64,000 bases of DNA from Caballeronia sp. SEWSISQ10-4 2 (lineage in GTDB: Bacteria; Pseudomonadota; Gammaproteobacteria; Burkholderiales; Burkholderiaceae): the NCBI RefSeq assembly GCF_030464885.1, contig NZ_JALPRJ010000032.1, positions 1 through 64,000 on the forward strand, read 5' to 3'. The stretch's first letter is position 1. Every line of letters starts with the position of its first letter. The position numbers and the translations under genes were made by a program. This document shows positions 8,027 through 15,700 of the stretch, in pieces. The notes beneath the pieces were generated by a model. It saw only the letters and a program-made list of their open reading frames with translations, was not told the DNA's origin and ran no database searches.

Positions 8027-9343
8027 ATGTTGAAAACAAAATGGGCATTCGCATGTGCCGTCACCGCCGCGCTCACGTTTGCCGCGAGCAGTGCGAGCGC
8101 CGCGGATGTGAGCTATGCGCTGTGGGATGCGAACCAGTTGCCCGCTTACCGGCAATGCGCTGCCGATTTTCACAAGAAGAACCCGGACATCAACATCAAG
8201 ATTACGCAGACAGGTTGGGCTGACTACTGGTCAACGCTTTCGACCGGTTTTGTATCCGGCACCGCACCCGATGTCTTTACGGATCATCTGAGCAAATACA
8301 CGGAATTCGCCAAGAGCGACCAGATTGCCGACCTCACGCCCTATATCCAGCGCGACAAGTTCGACACCGGCGTGTTCGAGCCAAATCTGTACGACATCTG
8401 GGGCCGCGACGGCAAGCAGTACGGCATGCCGAAGGACTGGGACACGATCGCGATGATCGTGAATCTGGACGCGGCCAAGAAGGCGGGCGTCACGCTGGCC
8501 GACCTGCGGTCCATGACCTGGAACCCGCGCGATGGCGGGAGTTTCGAGCAGGTCATGAAGAAGCTGACCGTCGACACTCATGGCGCGAACGCGTTCGATC
8601 CGAAGTTCGACAAGCAGAAGGTCGCCATGTACGGCTATCAGAACGCGAGCAATGGCGACATGACCGGTCAAACCCAGTGGAGCTTCTTCGCGGTCTCAGA
8701 CGGATTCAGGTTTCAGGACAAACCGTGGGCGCAGAAGTATTACTACGATGACCCGAAGCTCGCCGCGACCCTCACCTGGCTGGCTGGCCTGCCGCGCCAC
8801 GGTGTGTCCGGCAGTTACGCGGACGCGAAGACGCTCGGTGTGGACGCCATGTTTGTCGCGCGCCGCGTCGCGGTCGTAACGGAGGGTTCGTGGATGATCA
8901 ACTATTTCAGACAAAATGCCCACTTTGACACCGCATGGGTGCCACTTCCTGTTGGTCCGAGCGGTACCCGCGCGACGATGTTCAATGGCTTGGGCGACTC
9001 GATCTGGGCCGGCTCGAAGGTCAAGGAACAGGCGTGGAAATGGGTCAAATACCTCGGCTCGGCGGACTGTCAGGGTGTAGTGGCCGCCCAAGGCGTCGTG
9101 TTCCCATCCATCAAGGGAATGGCGCAAAAAGCGGTGGAAGTACAGAAAGCCAAGGGCATAGATTCATCCGCATTCCTGACGATGTCGAAGGCCAAGACCT
9201 TCCTTCCGCCAATTGGCGACAACGCCGCGCAGGTCAACCAGGTGATCACCGACGCAGTGGAATCCGTCCTGATCGGCAAGTCAGACGCTCCCTCCGCCAT
9301 GAAGGCCGCTAACGCGACGGCGAACCAGCTGGTTAAGAACTGA
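8027..9343 (+). CDS. Extracellular solute-binding protein family 1 (sugar ABC transporter)
   Basis: A 438-residue periplasmic sugar-binding protein. The signal peptide runs to about residue 25 (positive MLKTKW start, hydrophobic core, cleavage near SASA/AD). The mature protein has features of family 1 binding proteins: ADFHKKNPDINIKITQTGWADYW, then SGTAPDVFTDH, then GSWMINYF and late MFNGLGDSIWAGS. AAAAAGGAGA precedes the start. It captures the sugar and delivers it to the two permeases encoded upstream. Confidence 0.93.
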   Translation: MLKTKWAFACAVTAALTFAASSASAADVSYALWDANQLPAYRQCAADFHKKNPDINIKITQTGWADYWSTLSTGFVSGTAPDVFTDHLSKYTEFAKSDQIADLTPYIQRDKFDTGVFEPNLYDIWGRDGKQYGMPKDWDTIAMIVNLDAAKKAGVTLADLRSMTWNPRDGGSFEQVMKKLTVDTHGANAFDPKFDKQKVAMYGYQNASNGDMTGQTQWSFFAVSDGFRFQDKPWAQKYYYDDPKLAATLTWLAGLPRHGVSGSYADAKTLGVDAMFVARRVAVVTEGSWMINYFRQNAHFDTAWVPLPVGPSGTRATMFNGLGDSIWAGSKVKEQAWKWVKYLGSADCQGVVAAQGVVFPSIKGMAQKAVEVQKAKGIDSSAFLTMSKAKTFLPPIGDNAAQVNQVITDAVESVLIGKSDAPSAMKAANATANQLVKN

Positions 9344-9351
9344 GGCCCATC

Positions 9352-10503
9352 ATGGCAAGCATCGAATTGCAATCGGTTGTCAAAGCATATGGTGAGCAGC
9401 CAGCAGTGATTCGCAACGTCGACCTGTCGGTCCTGGAGGGTGAGTTCTGCGTCTTCGTGGGACCGTCCGGGTGCGGAAAGTCGACCCTGTTGCGCATGAT
9501 TGCGGGTCTTGAAGACATCAGCGCGGGCAATCTGCTGATTGATTCCGTGCGGATGAACGACACCCCGCCGTCGCGACGCGGAGTGGCGATGGTCTTCCAG
9601 AGCTACGCCCTCTTTCCCCACCTCAGTGTCTACGAAAACATGGCGTTCGGTATGACACTGGCGCGAGTCGACAAGGCCGCGATCCGTGAAAAAGTGACGG
9701 CTGCCGCTCGCGTGCTGCAACTCGAGCACCTGCTCGATCGCAAGCCGAAACAGCTCTCAGGCGGGCAGCGCCAGCGCGTCGCCATCGGGCGCGCGATCGT
9801 GCGCGAGCCGGGCGTGTTCCTCTTCGACGAGCCGCTATCCAATCTGGACGCCGCGCTGCGGGTGCAGACCCGTTTCGAGATCGCCAAGATCCATCGCGAC
9901 TTCGGGCGCGCCAGCACGATCTACGTCACGCACGATCAGGTGGAGGCAATGACGCTCGCCGACCGCATCCTGTTGCTTAACAGTGGCGAAGCGGTCGCAC
10001 GGGACGGCAGCGTCGCGCAATGCGGCTCGCCACTGGAGCTCTATCACTACCCCAGCAACCTCTTCGTGGCCGGGTTCATCGGCTCGCCGAAGATGAATTT
10101 CCTGCCGGCCGTTGTCGTGGAGGGGCATGCCGGCCGCGCCCGGGTCAGATTAACAACAGGAGAGCTGATCGATGTGCTGGTTGACGCAAGCGCCTTGAAA
10201 CCTGGGGTACCTGTGACCGTCGGGCTGCGCCCGGAGCACGCGGAGCCCGGCACTGCGTCACAGCATATCGTGCGCGAAGTGCAGTGGCAGGAACGGCTTG
10301 GAGAATCCACTTACCTGTACCTGGATAGCGGCGTGGTCAACCAGCCTCTCGTGGTGAAGGCGCCGGGTCATACCCACGCCACGCCGGGGCAGCGCATTGC
10401 GCTGACGCTGCCGGCCGCTGCATTGCACCTGTTCGACAACGAGGCGCGGGCGCTAAAGCGATGCGCTCCCAGCGCCGATCTGGTACTGCCGCGTGCAGCC
10501 TGA
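9352..10503 (+). CDS. Sugar ABC transporter ATP-binding protein (MalK/UgpC type)
   Basis: A 383-residue ATPase of the CUT1 transporter. Walker A GPSGCGKST (about residues 38-46), Q-loop VFQSYALFPH, ABC signature LSGGQRQRVAIGRA, Walker B FLFDEPLSNLDA and H-loop YVTHDQVEA are intact. The C-terminal third is a TOBE/MalK regulatory domain (VGLRPEHAE, then LYLDSG). Starts 8 bases after the binding-protein stop with a weak GAGG site, suggesting translational coupling. It closes the operon; no terminator hairpin with a T run was seen directly behind it. Confidence 0.94.
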   Translation: MASIELQSVVKAYGEQPAVIRNVDLSVLEGEFCVFVGPSGCGKSTLLRMIAGLEDISAGNLLIDSVRMNDTPPSRRGVAMVFQSYALFPHLSVYENMAFGMTLARVDKAAIREKVTAAARVLQLEHLLDRKPKQLSGGQRQRVAIGRAIVREPGVFLFDEPLSNLDAALRVQTRFEIAKIHRDFGRASTIYVTHDQVEAMTLADRILLLNSGEAVARDGSVAQCGSPLELYHYPSNLFVAGFIGSPKMNFLPAVVVEGHAGRARVRLTTGELIDVLVDASALKPGVPVTVGLRPEHAEPGTASQHIVREVQWQERLGESTYLYLDSGVVNQPLVVKAPGHTHATPGQRIALTLPAAALHLFDNEARALKRCAPSADLVLPRAA

Positions 10504-10597
10504 ACGCGGAACCGACGTCTTGTGCGTAATCCGCCGAAGCTATACATGCGTTTCGCGGGCGTGGTTCAAAACTCGTGTCTTTGCGTTACACAGACAT

Positions 10598-10615
10598 TTT
10601 TTCGCATGCGAAAAA
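10598..10615. repeat. Perfect 18-base palindrome in a 317-base intergenic gap
   Basis: TTTTTCGCATGCGAAAAA reads the same on both strands. It sits 95 bases past the transporter operon and 205 bases before the nuclease gene. It could be an operator, or with its T and A runs a short bidirectional terminator. The rest of 10504-10820 shows no gene; TATAGT at 10805-10810 may be the -10 box of the next gene. Confidence 0.6.
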
Positions 10616-10820
10616 TCCATCGCCCATTACGATCTTGTCCAACTCATGGCAAGACTGCTCAACGAGAGATTGGGTGGCAAGGGGGCGAAAGTCGGCCGTC
10701 GGCACATATGCGTCATTCGCCTTTCCCGTCATCGAAATTCAGGGCAGGTTTCCGGCAAAGGACGAGTGGCGATTTCCGTTCGGAAGCGATCCTGGGCGCT
10801 CAGGTATAGTGTTGTTTACA

Positions 10821-11696
10821 ATGACAAACACACGGCTTTCACGGGCACTTTGCAAGATCGTCGGCGACGTTATCCAGTCTACAGGCGGCCATTCAACGCT
10901 TGATGCCCTCTTCATATCTTCTGGCGCTCCTGGAGAGCCGCCTGCACTCTCGCATGCCGGAAAGTGGAAGGAATGGCTTTTCCGATCTGGGCAAGACGCC
11001 AGCGTCGATAGCCTCCAAGTTTTGGGAAATGTGCTCGAAGAATATATGGACACTGTTCCCGCGAGCCCGGACGATCTTGCATGGAAAGAGAATAAGGCTC
11101 GCATTGAAGCGGCCTTAGCAGAAGATGGACTCCGTTACTACCGGCATGGAAGGGTGCTCCCAGTAGGCCGCGTAGCTGAGAGTGAAGACATCAGTCAAGT
11201 CTCTGCTCGTCTTGTTCCCGCAAAGCCCAACAACGTAGACGAAGTTGTTCAGGTCGTGATTCAGGGTCTGCGTCGGGCCATGCACCCGCTCACATATCGG
11301 CGAAAAGGAGCAGAGCAGATGCATTTCGCCAATGAATACGATGTGCAAGATCTGCTCCACGCCTTGCTTCGGCCCTGGGTACAAGACGTGAGGCCTGAAG
11401 AGTACACCCCAAGCTACGCGGGCAAGAGTACCCGCATGGACTTCTACCTGCCCGCTCACGAGTTGGTCATCGAGACCAAGTGCGTCCGAGACAGGCAGCA
11501 CGCGAAGGGAGTCGGGGACGAACTGCTCTTAGACATTGTCCACTATGCAACGCACCCAGGATGCAAGAAGCTGTGGTGTGTCGTGTACGACCCTGAGCAC
11601 TCTCTAACCAATCCCGAAGCACTTAAGGATCTAGAAGGGGAGCACAAAAAAAATGACCGAGGCATAGCTGTCCGAGTGTTCGTTGTACACAAGTGA
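10821..11696 (+). CDS. PD-(D/E)XK nuclease superfamily protein
   Basis: A 291-residue protein. The N-terminal 150 residues are helical and unrecognised. The C-terminal part resembles DpnII/MboI-type restriction-like nuclease domains: EYDVQDLLHALLRPW, then RMDFYLPAHELVIETKCV, giving D206-x11-E218-x-K220, then LLLDIVHYATHPGCKKLWCVVYD. Start 10821 is chosen because the preceding in-frame 82 codons have no family-like sequence and TATAGT lies 11 bases upstream, so the mRNA may be almost leaderless. No methylase is next to it, so it is not an ordinary restriction pair. It lies in a cluster of toxin-like genes; a role in defence is only an inference. Confidence 0.75.
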   Translation: MTNTRLSRALCKIVGDVIQSTGGHSTLDALFISSGAPGEPPALSHAGKWKEWLFRSGQDASVDSLQVLGNVLEEYMDTVPASPDDLAWKENKARIEAALAEDGLRYYRHGRVLPVGRVAESEDISQVSARLVPAKPNNVDEVVQVVIQGLRRAMHPLTYRRKGAEQMHFANEYDVQDLLHALLRPWVQDVRPEEYTPSYAGKSTRMDFYLPAHELVIETKCVRDRQHAKGVGDELLLDIVHYATHPGCKKLWCVVYDPEHSLTNPEALKDLEGEHKKNDRGIAVRVFVVHK

Positions 11697-11747
11697 GATG
11701 GCCCGGGGAAACAACAAGCTACAGGCCACGCAATGGCTTTTCCTCCG

Positions 11748-12548
11748 TTACATCCGAAAACCCGGTGATGGTGGTGCCGTATCCGGTGCAGGGGCATGGC
11801 GCAGCCCGAGCACGTCGAGATACGTGTCGAGCGAGCGCTGCACCGACTCCGCGACTAGCCGCGTGATGTCGCCGTAGTCGCCACTGACGCAGGCATTGTC
11901 GAGTGCGTCGTAATAGGCAAGCCGATCCTCTTTGCGGATGATCGCGGGCGGGTAGCCCTCTTTCATCAACTCGAAATTCAGCAGCAACCGGCCCGTTCGG
12001 CCGTTCCCATCGACGAAGGGATGGATCTTCACGAACCGCGTGTGCAACTCTGCCGCGCGCTCGACCGGGTGCATCGTAGCGGCCTGACCGTACCAGTCGA
12101 TCAGCGCCTCCATCTCGGCGGGCAAATGCAGAAAGTCCGACGGGGTCGTGCTCGCACCTGCGATCACAACATTCTCGCGGCGGTACCGACCCGCTTCGCC
12201 ATCGTTGACGCCCTTCAACACGAGTCCGTGAATGTTGCGGATCTGCCATTCCGACAGCGCCTCGGCCTTCGAGACGATGTCCTCGACATAGAGAATCGCG
12301 TCGCGGTGGTTCGTCGCCTCAAAGTGCTCGCGAAGGGACTTTCCGCCGACCGTAATGCCTTCGAGCACCACCTTCGTCTCCCGCAGCGTCAGCGTGTTTC
12401 CTTCGATGGCGTTCGAGTGATACGTCCACTCCAGCGTCAACTTCTCCCGCAGCGAGGCGACCGTATTCGGAGGCAGCGGGCGCGCAGCGTCGAGCGTCGC
12501 CTTGTCGGCATCGATCATGTTCATCAGTTCGGCAGTCTGAGTCGACAT
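11748..12548 (-). CDS. Fic family protein (AMP transferase type)
   Basis: A 266-residue Fic-domain enzyme. The core motif HPFVDGNGRTGR (about residues 175-186) has the catalytic His and the nucleotide-binding residues, so AMP transfer to a target Ser/Thr/Tyr is expected. The N-terminal helix carries SNAIEGN (about residues 46-52), matching the S/TxxxE(G/N) inhibitory motif of class II (self-inhibited) Fic proteins. The C-terminus ends in a Pro-rich tail (APAPDTAPPSPGF). It is the last gene of a minus-strand set with an HTH gene and an HNH-like gene; a strong inverted repeat lies just ahead of it. Target unknown. Confidence 0.9.
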   Translation of the reverse strand: MSTQTAELMNMIDADKATLDAARPLPPNTVASLREKLTLEWTYHSNAIEGNTLTLRETKVVLEGITVGGKSLREHFEATNHRDAILYVEDIVSKAEALSEWQIRNIHGLVLKGVNDGEAGRYRRENVVIAGASTTPSDFLHLPAEMEALIDWYGQAATMHPVERAAELHTRFVKIHPFVDGNGRTGRLLLNFELMKEGYPPAIIRKEDRLAYYDALDNACVSGDYGDITRLVAESVQRSLDTYLDVLGLRHAPAPDTAPPSPGFRM

Positions 12549-12581
12549 TTGCTTCTCGGCAGAGATTCATTGAAGCTCACA

Positions 12582-12605
12582 ATATACCCCCCACTGGGGG
12601 TATAT
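12582..12605. promoter_or_regulatory. Perfect inverted repeat between the HTH gene and fic
   Basis: ATATACCCCC at 12582-12591 pairs exactly with GGGGGTATAT at 12596-12605 across a CACT spacer. There is no T run, so a terminator is unlikely. It ends on the HTH stop codon and lies 34 bases before the fic start. This is a good candidate operator for fic, perhaps bound by the HTH protein encoded next to it. Confidence 0.6.
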
Positions 12606-12829
12606 CAAGACCTATTTACATCCCAGTCCAAAATCTCGCGGATGTATGCCCAAACCACATCGGGCATGTTCCGAAAGTCGGCCGTATTAGCTGGCGCAAG
12701 CCATTTATCGAGCGTCTTCTCGGGCACGCTGATTCGCTTGGCGAAGCCTGCCCGCGTCAACTTCAGCCGCTGCATCGCGTCTCGCAGAAATTCCTGCTGC
12801 GAGACCGCCACCGGTTTTTTCGCAGCCAT
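12605..12829 (-). CDS. Small helix-turn-helix protein next to fic
   Basis: A 74-residue protein with an XRE-like helix-turn-helix (EFLRDAMQRLKLTRAGFAKR, then ISVPEKTLDKWL), followed by FRNMPDVVWAYIREILDW. ATG 12829 overlaps the stop of the upstream gene, so the two are translationally coupled. Likely a transcription regulator of this small operon; whether it also restrains the Fic protein directly cannot be seen. Confidence 0.75.
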   Translation of the reverse strand: MAAKKPVAVSQQEFLRDAMQRLKLTRAGFAKRISVPEKTLDKWLAPANTADFRNMPDVVWAYIREILDWDVNRS

Positions 12830-13233
12830 TAGGTTACCCCGCTAACGCCGGAGGCCACGAGTTGAAGCATTTTGGCCGAGTAATCAAATTTCTCGCCACC
12901 TGCGACCCACGTGTCTATGGGAGGCCACACGCCAGTCACAAAGTAGTATGCGAGTTTGCGCGGATCGCACCGTTGGTCGCTCGCGAACTTGACCAGTTCC
13001 CAGTAGCGCGTGCTTTCGTAGGGTGTACCAACATTGTCAGTTCGGCGACAGCGCCACACTGCGTCCTCTCCGGCATTACCCGCGTCGCAGTCAATACGGT
13101 ACGTGAACGAGCCTTTCGCTGGATCGTATGCAATGCGCTCTTTGATCTCCGCGAGGGGGCGAATGTTGCGCCGGTCCTTGACCCCTTTGATCTTCGCCGT
13201 CGCAGTTACGGTGAACAGTTTCGCTCGCTTCAT
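12829..13233 (-). CDS. Uncharacterised protein resembling the front half of HNH/AP2-type endonucleases
   Basis: A 134-residue protein. IAYDPAKGSFTY and later KLAYYFVTGVWPP match the pattern of phage HNH endonucleases (YDP-x-TG-x-FTW ... RLAWFYMTGEWPP), but the HNH metal-binding part that should follow (DHIN-x-D-x-x-x-N) is absent. Instead the protein ends after about 30 unlike residues. So it is either a truncated nuclease or a DNA-binding domain kept for another use. The start at 13233 (MKRAKLFTV) is preferred; an upstream start at 13338 has no support. Its stop overlaps the HTH start. Confidence 0.5.
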   Translation of the reverse strand: MKRAKLFTVTATAKIKGVKDRRNIRPLAEIKERIAYDPAKGSFTYRIDCDAGNAGEDAVWRCRRTDNVGTPYESTRYWELVKFASDQRCDPRKLAYYFVTGVWPPIDTWVAGGEKFDYSAKMLQLVASGVSGVT

Positions 13234-13879
13234 ATTGTAATTAATCTTGTGGAAGTGCTGCGATTCTACGTCGGGCGGCTCATGCCGACCCGTAGCGGTC
13301 TGTGGTCCGGACTGCGACGCGCGGCCGCTTACAGTCAATGAACGGACATCCCTGGCTCCGCTATGATGGTCACGAATGACATTTCTAACCGTCCATGAAA
13401 GCTATAGGCCTCCTTCAGCGGCATATAGCGACAAGCTTGACGGAGCCTAGGCCAATTTTGTTCGCGCCTGTACCGCGCGCCGATCGGTCTGCCTCATCTC
13501 ACCACTTTAAAAATCACGACCGCACGGGCGTGAAGCCGTCGAGACTCCAGTCCTCGCTGCCTGACTTGGGCGTCCTACGACTTGGTTTCCGACACACCAA
13601 GGAAGATAACGTTCCGACGCCGAGGCGTTTGAAGAGCGTCCGTTGTTTGCCATCTGTCGTCAGACCCGCACTTTACCCCTTCCCTCTGCAATGCGATAAC
13701 GCAATCACGGACGCGTGTGTCACGCGTAAAATCATTCGAAATTGATTTTCCCTGTCCGGCACTTCCGCATCTGGAGGCAGCGACACCAGGTCGTCGGCGG
13801 CCCACTGAAGCGGCCGCTGCGCAGTGAGCGCTTTTCCAGCACGAACATCGTCAGTGGTCACTTCCCCTTCGTATTTTAC
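13234..13879. other. Gap with no recognised gene
   Basis: About 650 bases. TATGAT near 13362 could be a -10 box. One plus-strand open frame (13395-13745) has no ribosome site and no recognisable motif. I see no RNA gene or element ends. Confidence 0.4.
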
Positions 13880-13915
13880 AAACCCCAGTCGCTGATCTCA
13901 GCACTGGGGTTTTGT
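13880..13915. terminator. Hairpin terminator downstream of the RES toxin gene
   Basis: AAACCCCAGT at 13880-13889 pairs with ACTGGGGTTT at 13903-13912 and is followed by TT on the plus strand. It lies 46 bases past the end of the minus-strand RES gene, where it could stop transcription of the toxin-antitoxin operon; its T run is better for plus-strand transcripts. Confidence 0.55.
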
Positions 13916-13960
13916 CAATCCGGAACAACATCGTCACGCAAGAGTCCTGCAGACCGAAGC

Positions 13961-14566
13961 TCAGTACGGCAGCACGTTGAACTCGCGCAGCACCCTCAGC
14001 GAGCCCGGGCAGTCCTGAAATTCTTTGTACGGGGACTTGGCGGTCAGCTTGCCAAGCGCCCGGTCGAACAACACTACGGCTTCCTCGGTGTTCAGGTGCC
14101 TCGACATGTAGACGAATCCGTCCACTGTCGCCGGGTGCTCGTGAATCGCCAGTGACCACTGCTGCGGCAGTTCATAGGGCACGATGGACGACAGGGACCC
14201 CTCCCCGCCCAGTCGCTTCAAGTGCTTGCCTGTCAGCACGGCTAGCTTCAGCTTATCGCCCTTGAATCGAATAACCCACCGGTCCAGTTCCGTGTACGGA
14301 ATCTTGAACCTGCCGCCGTCAGACGTGCGGTCATGAAGCACCGTCTCAGCAAAACCGCAGGCGAGCGTGAACCCGAAATAACAGGTGCCGTACCGGTCGG
14401 CCGGCGGCAAATGACCGCGAGGGTCATCGAACCGATTCAGTCCAGATTTTCCAAAATACGGCTCGCCGCTGTTGCGGCGGGAAATGCGAACAAGCTTCGC
14501 CGCGTCGACTTCGATGACGGGCAAAACGAGCTCGGAGAAGGCAACATCCGGATATTTCAGGCTCAA
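13961..14566 (-). CDS. RES domain toxin (NAD+-degrading type)
   Basis: A 201-residue RES-family toxin; known members deplete NAD+ in the cell. The fold-typical residues are seen as RISRRNSGEPYFG near residue 25, then RYGTCYFGFTLACGFAETVLHDR with the conserved Tyr and Glu, and later LFDRALGKL. The start is a TTG at 14566 that overlaps the antitoxin stop (TTGA) with GAGGAGG eight bases upstream; a longer frame to 14689 would run inside the antitoxin gene. The coupled rare start should keep toxin output below antitoxin. Confidence 0.88.
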   Translation of the reverse strand: MSLKYPDVAFSELVLPVIEVDAAKLVRISRRNSGEPYFGKSGLNRFDDPRGHLPPADRYGTCYFGFTLACGFAETVLHDRTSDGGRFKIPYTELDRWVIRFKGDKLKLAVLTGKHLKRLGGEGSLSSIVPYELPQQWSLAIHEHPATVDGFVYMSRHLNTEEAVVLFDRALGKLTAKSPYKEFQDCPGSLRVLREFNVLPY

Positions 14567-15228
14567 CGCGAGGCCTCCTCGGTGAACGCCGACGCGACCC
14601 TGTTCACTTCTTCTATCCTGCCCTTGCGGAGCGCCTCCAGGGGACTGATGTCCCCGAGCGAGCCTTTCGCCGTTGTGAAGAAGTCCCACTTGGTCCAGCC
14701 GGGCAGCTCACCGAGAATGCGCGAGACATTCTCTAGCGTGGCGCGGCCGACCTTTCCGTCCGCGAAGAACGCCGGAAAGTAGCTCTGGCCTTCAACATCG
14801 ACCGTGAAGAGCCGGCGCGCGCGCGAGGCGGCGCTCACCGCCTGACGGGTCAAGCTGAGGGCTGCCTGCAGGTTTGCCGACGAAAGCAGCTGCCGCTTGA
14901 TGAGGCTGCGCCTGAATTCGCGCGATGCGATGTCGAAGTCATCCTGCTTCACCGTCTCCGGCGCAGCGTCGTCCGCTTCCTGCGGCAACTCGAGGACCAC
15001 CGGCTCAGTCAAACGCCCAGCCACCGGGCTGTCCGTTTGTTCAATCATGCGTCTGAATGAGCGAGCTTTCTGCTTGATGAGGCGTCCGACCTCAGCATCA
15101 GGCATCTCGAAGATGACCTCGAGGTGTTCCGCGTACGAGAGAGCGCCGGCCGCGTTGCCTAGCGCCCGGTCAACGGAATCGCCAGCGGCGTCCCTGGTGA
15201 CACGCTTCAGTGCCGTTGCTGTGGTCAT
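14563..15228 (-). CDS. Xre/MbcA/ParS-type antitoxin of the RES toxin
   Basis: A 221-residue protein. The N-terminal helical part is followed by a central helix-turn-helix-like segment (LSSANLQAALSLTRQAVSAA) and the C-terminal DUF2384 toxin-binding domain (YFPAFFADGKVG, then LGELPGWTKWDFF, then DISPLEALRKGRIEEVNRVA). It is upstream of the toxin with a 4-base overlap, the normal order for RES/Xre pairs. A strong ribosome site (GGAGGAGG) precedes ATG 15228. It probably represses its own promoter through the repeats at 15286-15326. It is longer than many Xre antitoxins owing to a 90-residue N-terminal extension. Confidence 0.88.
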   Translation of the reverse strand: MTTATALKRVTRDAAGDSVDRALGNAAGALSYAEHLEVIFEMPDAEVGRLIKQKARSFRRMIEQTDSPVAGRLTEPVVLELPQEADDAAPETVKQDDFDIASREFRRSLIKRQLLSSANLQAALSLTRQAVSAASRARRLFTVDVEGQSYFPAFFADGKVGRATLENVSRILGELPGWTKWDFFTTAKGSLGDISPLEALRKGRIEEVNRVASAFTEEASR

Positions 15229-15285
15229 TTCAGGCCTCCTCCTTCGGAATTCCCATACCCGAAAGCATTGCACAAATTCCCTCGA

Positions 15286-15326
15286 TTGTCAAATAAGACA
15301 AACATGACAAACGATAGCGTTTGTCA
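15286..15326. promoter_or_regulatory. Operator array of the RES/Xre operon
   Basis: Four copies of TTGTC/GACAA form two inverted repeats upstream of the antitoxin: TTGTC-N6-GACAA at 15286-15301, and a perfect palindrome TGACAAACG (15305-15313) ATAG CGTTTGTCA (15318-15326). Position and symmetry suggest cooperative autorepression by the antitoxin or the complex. Confidence 0.7.
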
Positions 15327-15378
15327 ACCCCATTCCCAAAAATGGGGCAAAGGGCTGGTCTGTCGCCGGCATGAACAA

Positions 15379-15399
15379 GCGCCCCTCAAGGAGGGGCGC
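15379..15399. terminator. Strong hairpin at the 3' end of a broken minus-strand gene
   Basis: GCGCCCCTC and GAGGGGCGC form a perfect 9-base stem with a 3-base loop, directly after the stop codon of the minus-strand frame that ends at 15403. No long T run follows on either strand. Confidence 0.55.
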
Positions 15400-15402
15400 G
15401 AT

Positions 15403-15635
15403 TCAAATCACGTCTGCGTTACAAGCATCAGGCAGCAGCTTCCCCTTCGGGAAAAGCGGACCCACGACGTCGTACTCGACGAACGGCGGATACTCCCAGT
15501 CGAACCCAATCGGGTCACGCGCTACCGGTACGCGGTACTTGCAGCCTTCGTGACAGCGTCCGCAGCTCAGCCACCACTCGTGATGAACTGTTCCCCGTCC
15601 TCGCAGGGAATCGGCTGGCCGTCTGCGTCGAGGGT
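15403..15635 (-). pseudogene. Small Cys-containing protein gene, truncated and frameshifted
   Basis: The C-terminal frame reads HHEWWLSCGRCHEGCKYRV, then FDWEYPPFVEYDVVGPLF and ends LLPDACNADVI. Just upstream another frame reads TLDADGQPIPCEDGEQF and then stops. Adding one C in GAACAGTTC-ATCACGAG joins them as EQF-HHEWWLSC. A stop precedes TLDADG, so the 5' end is also missing. The CGRCHEGC cluster may bind zinc. I do not recognise the family. The IS630 element inserted at 15701 lies just upstream. Confidence 0.45.
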
Positions 15636-15700
15636 CTAAGTAAGAGGATTTTTCATGGCGGGGAATTATTGCGCCGGACATTTGCAACGTGCAAGGCAAT

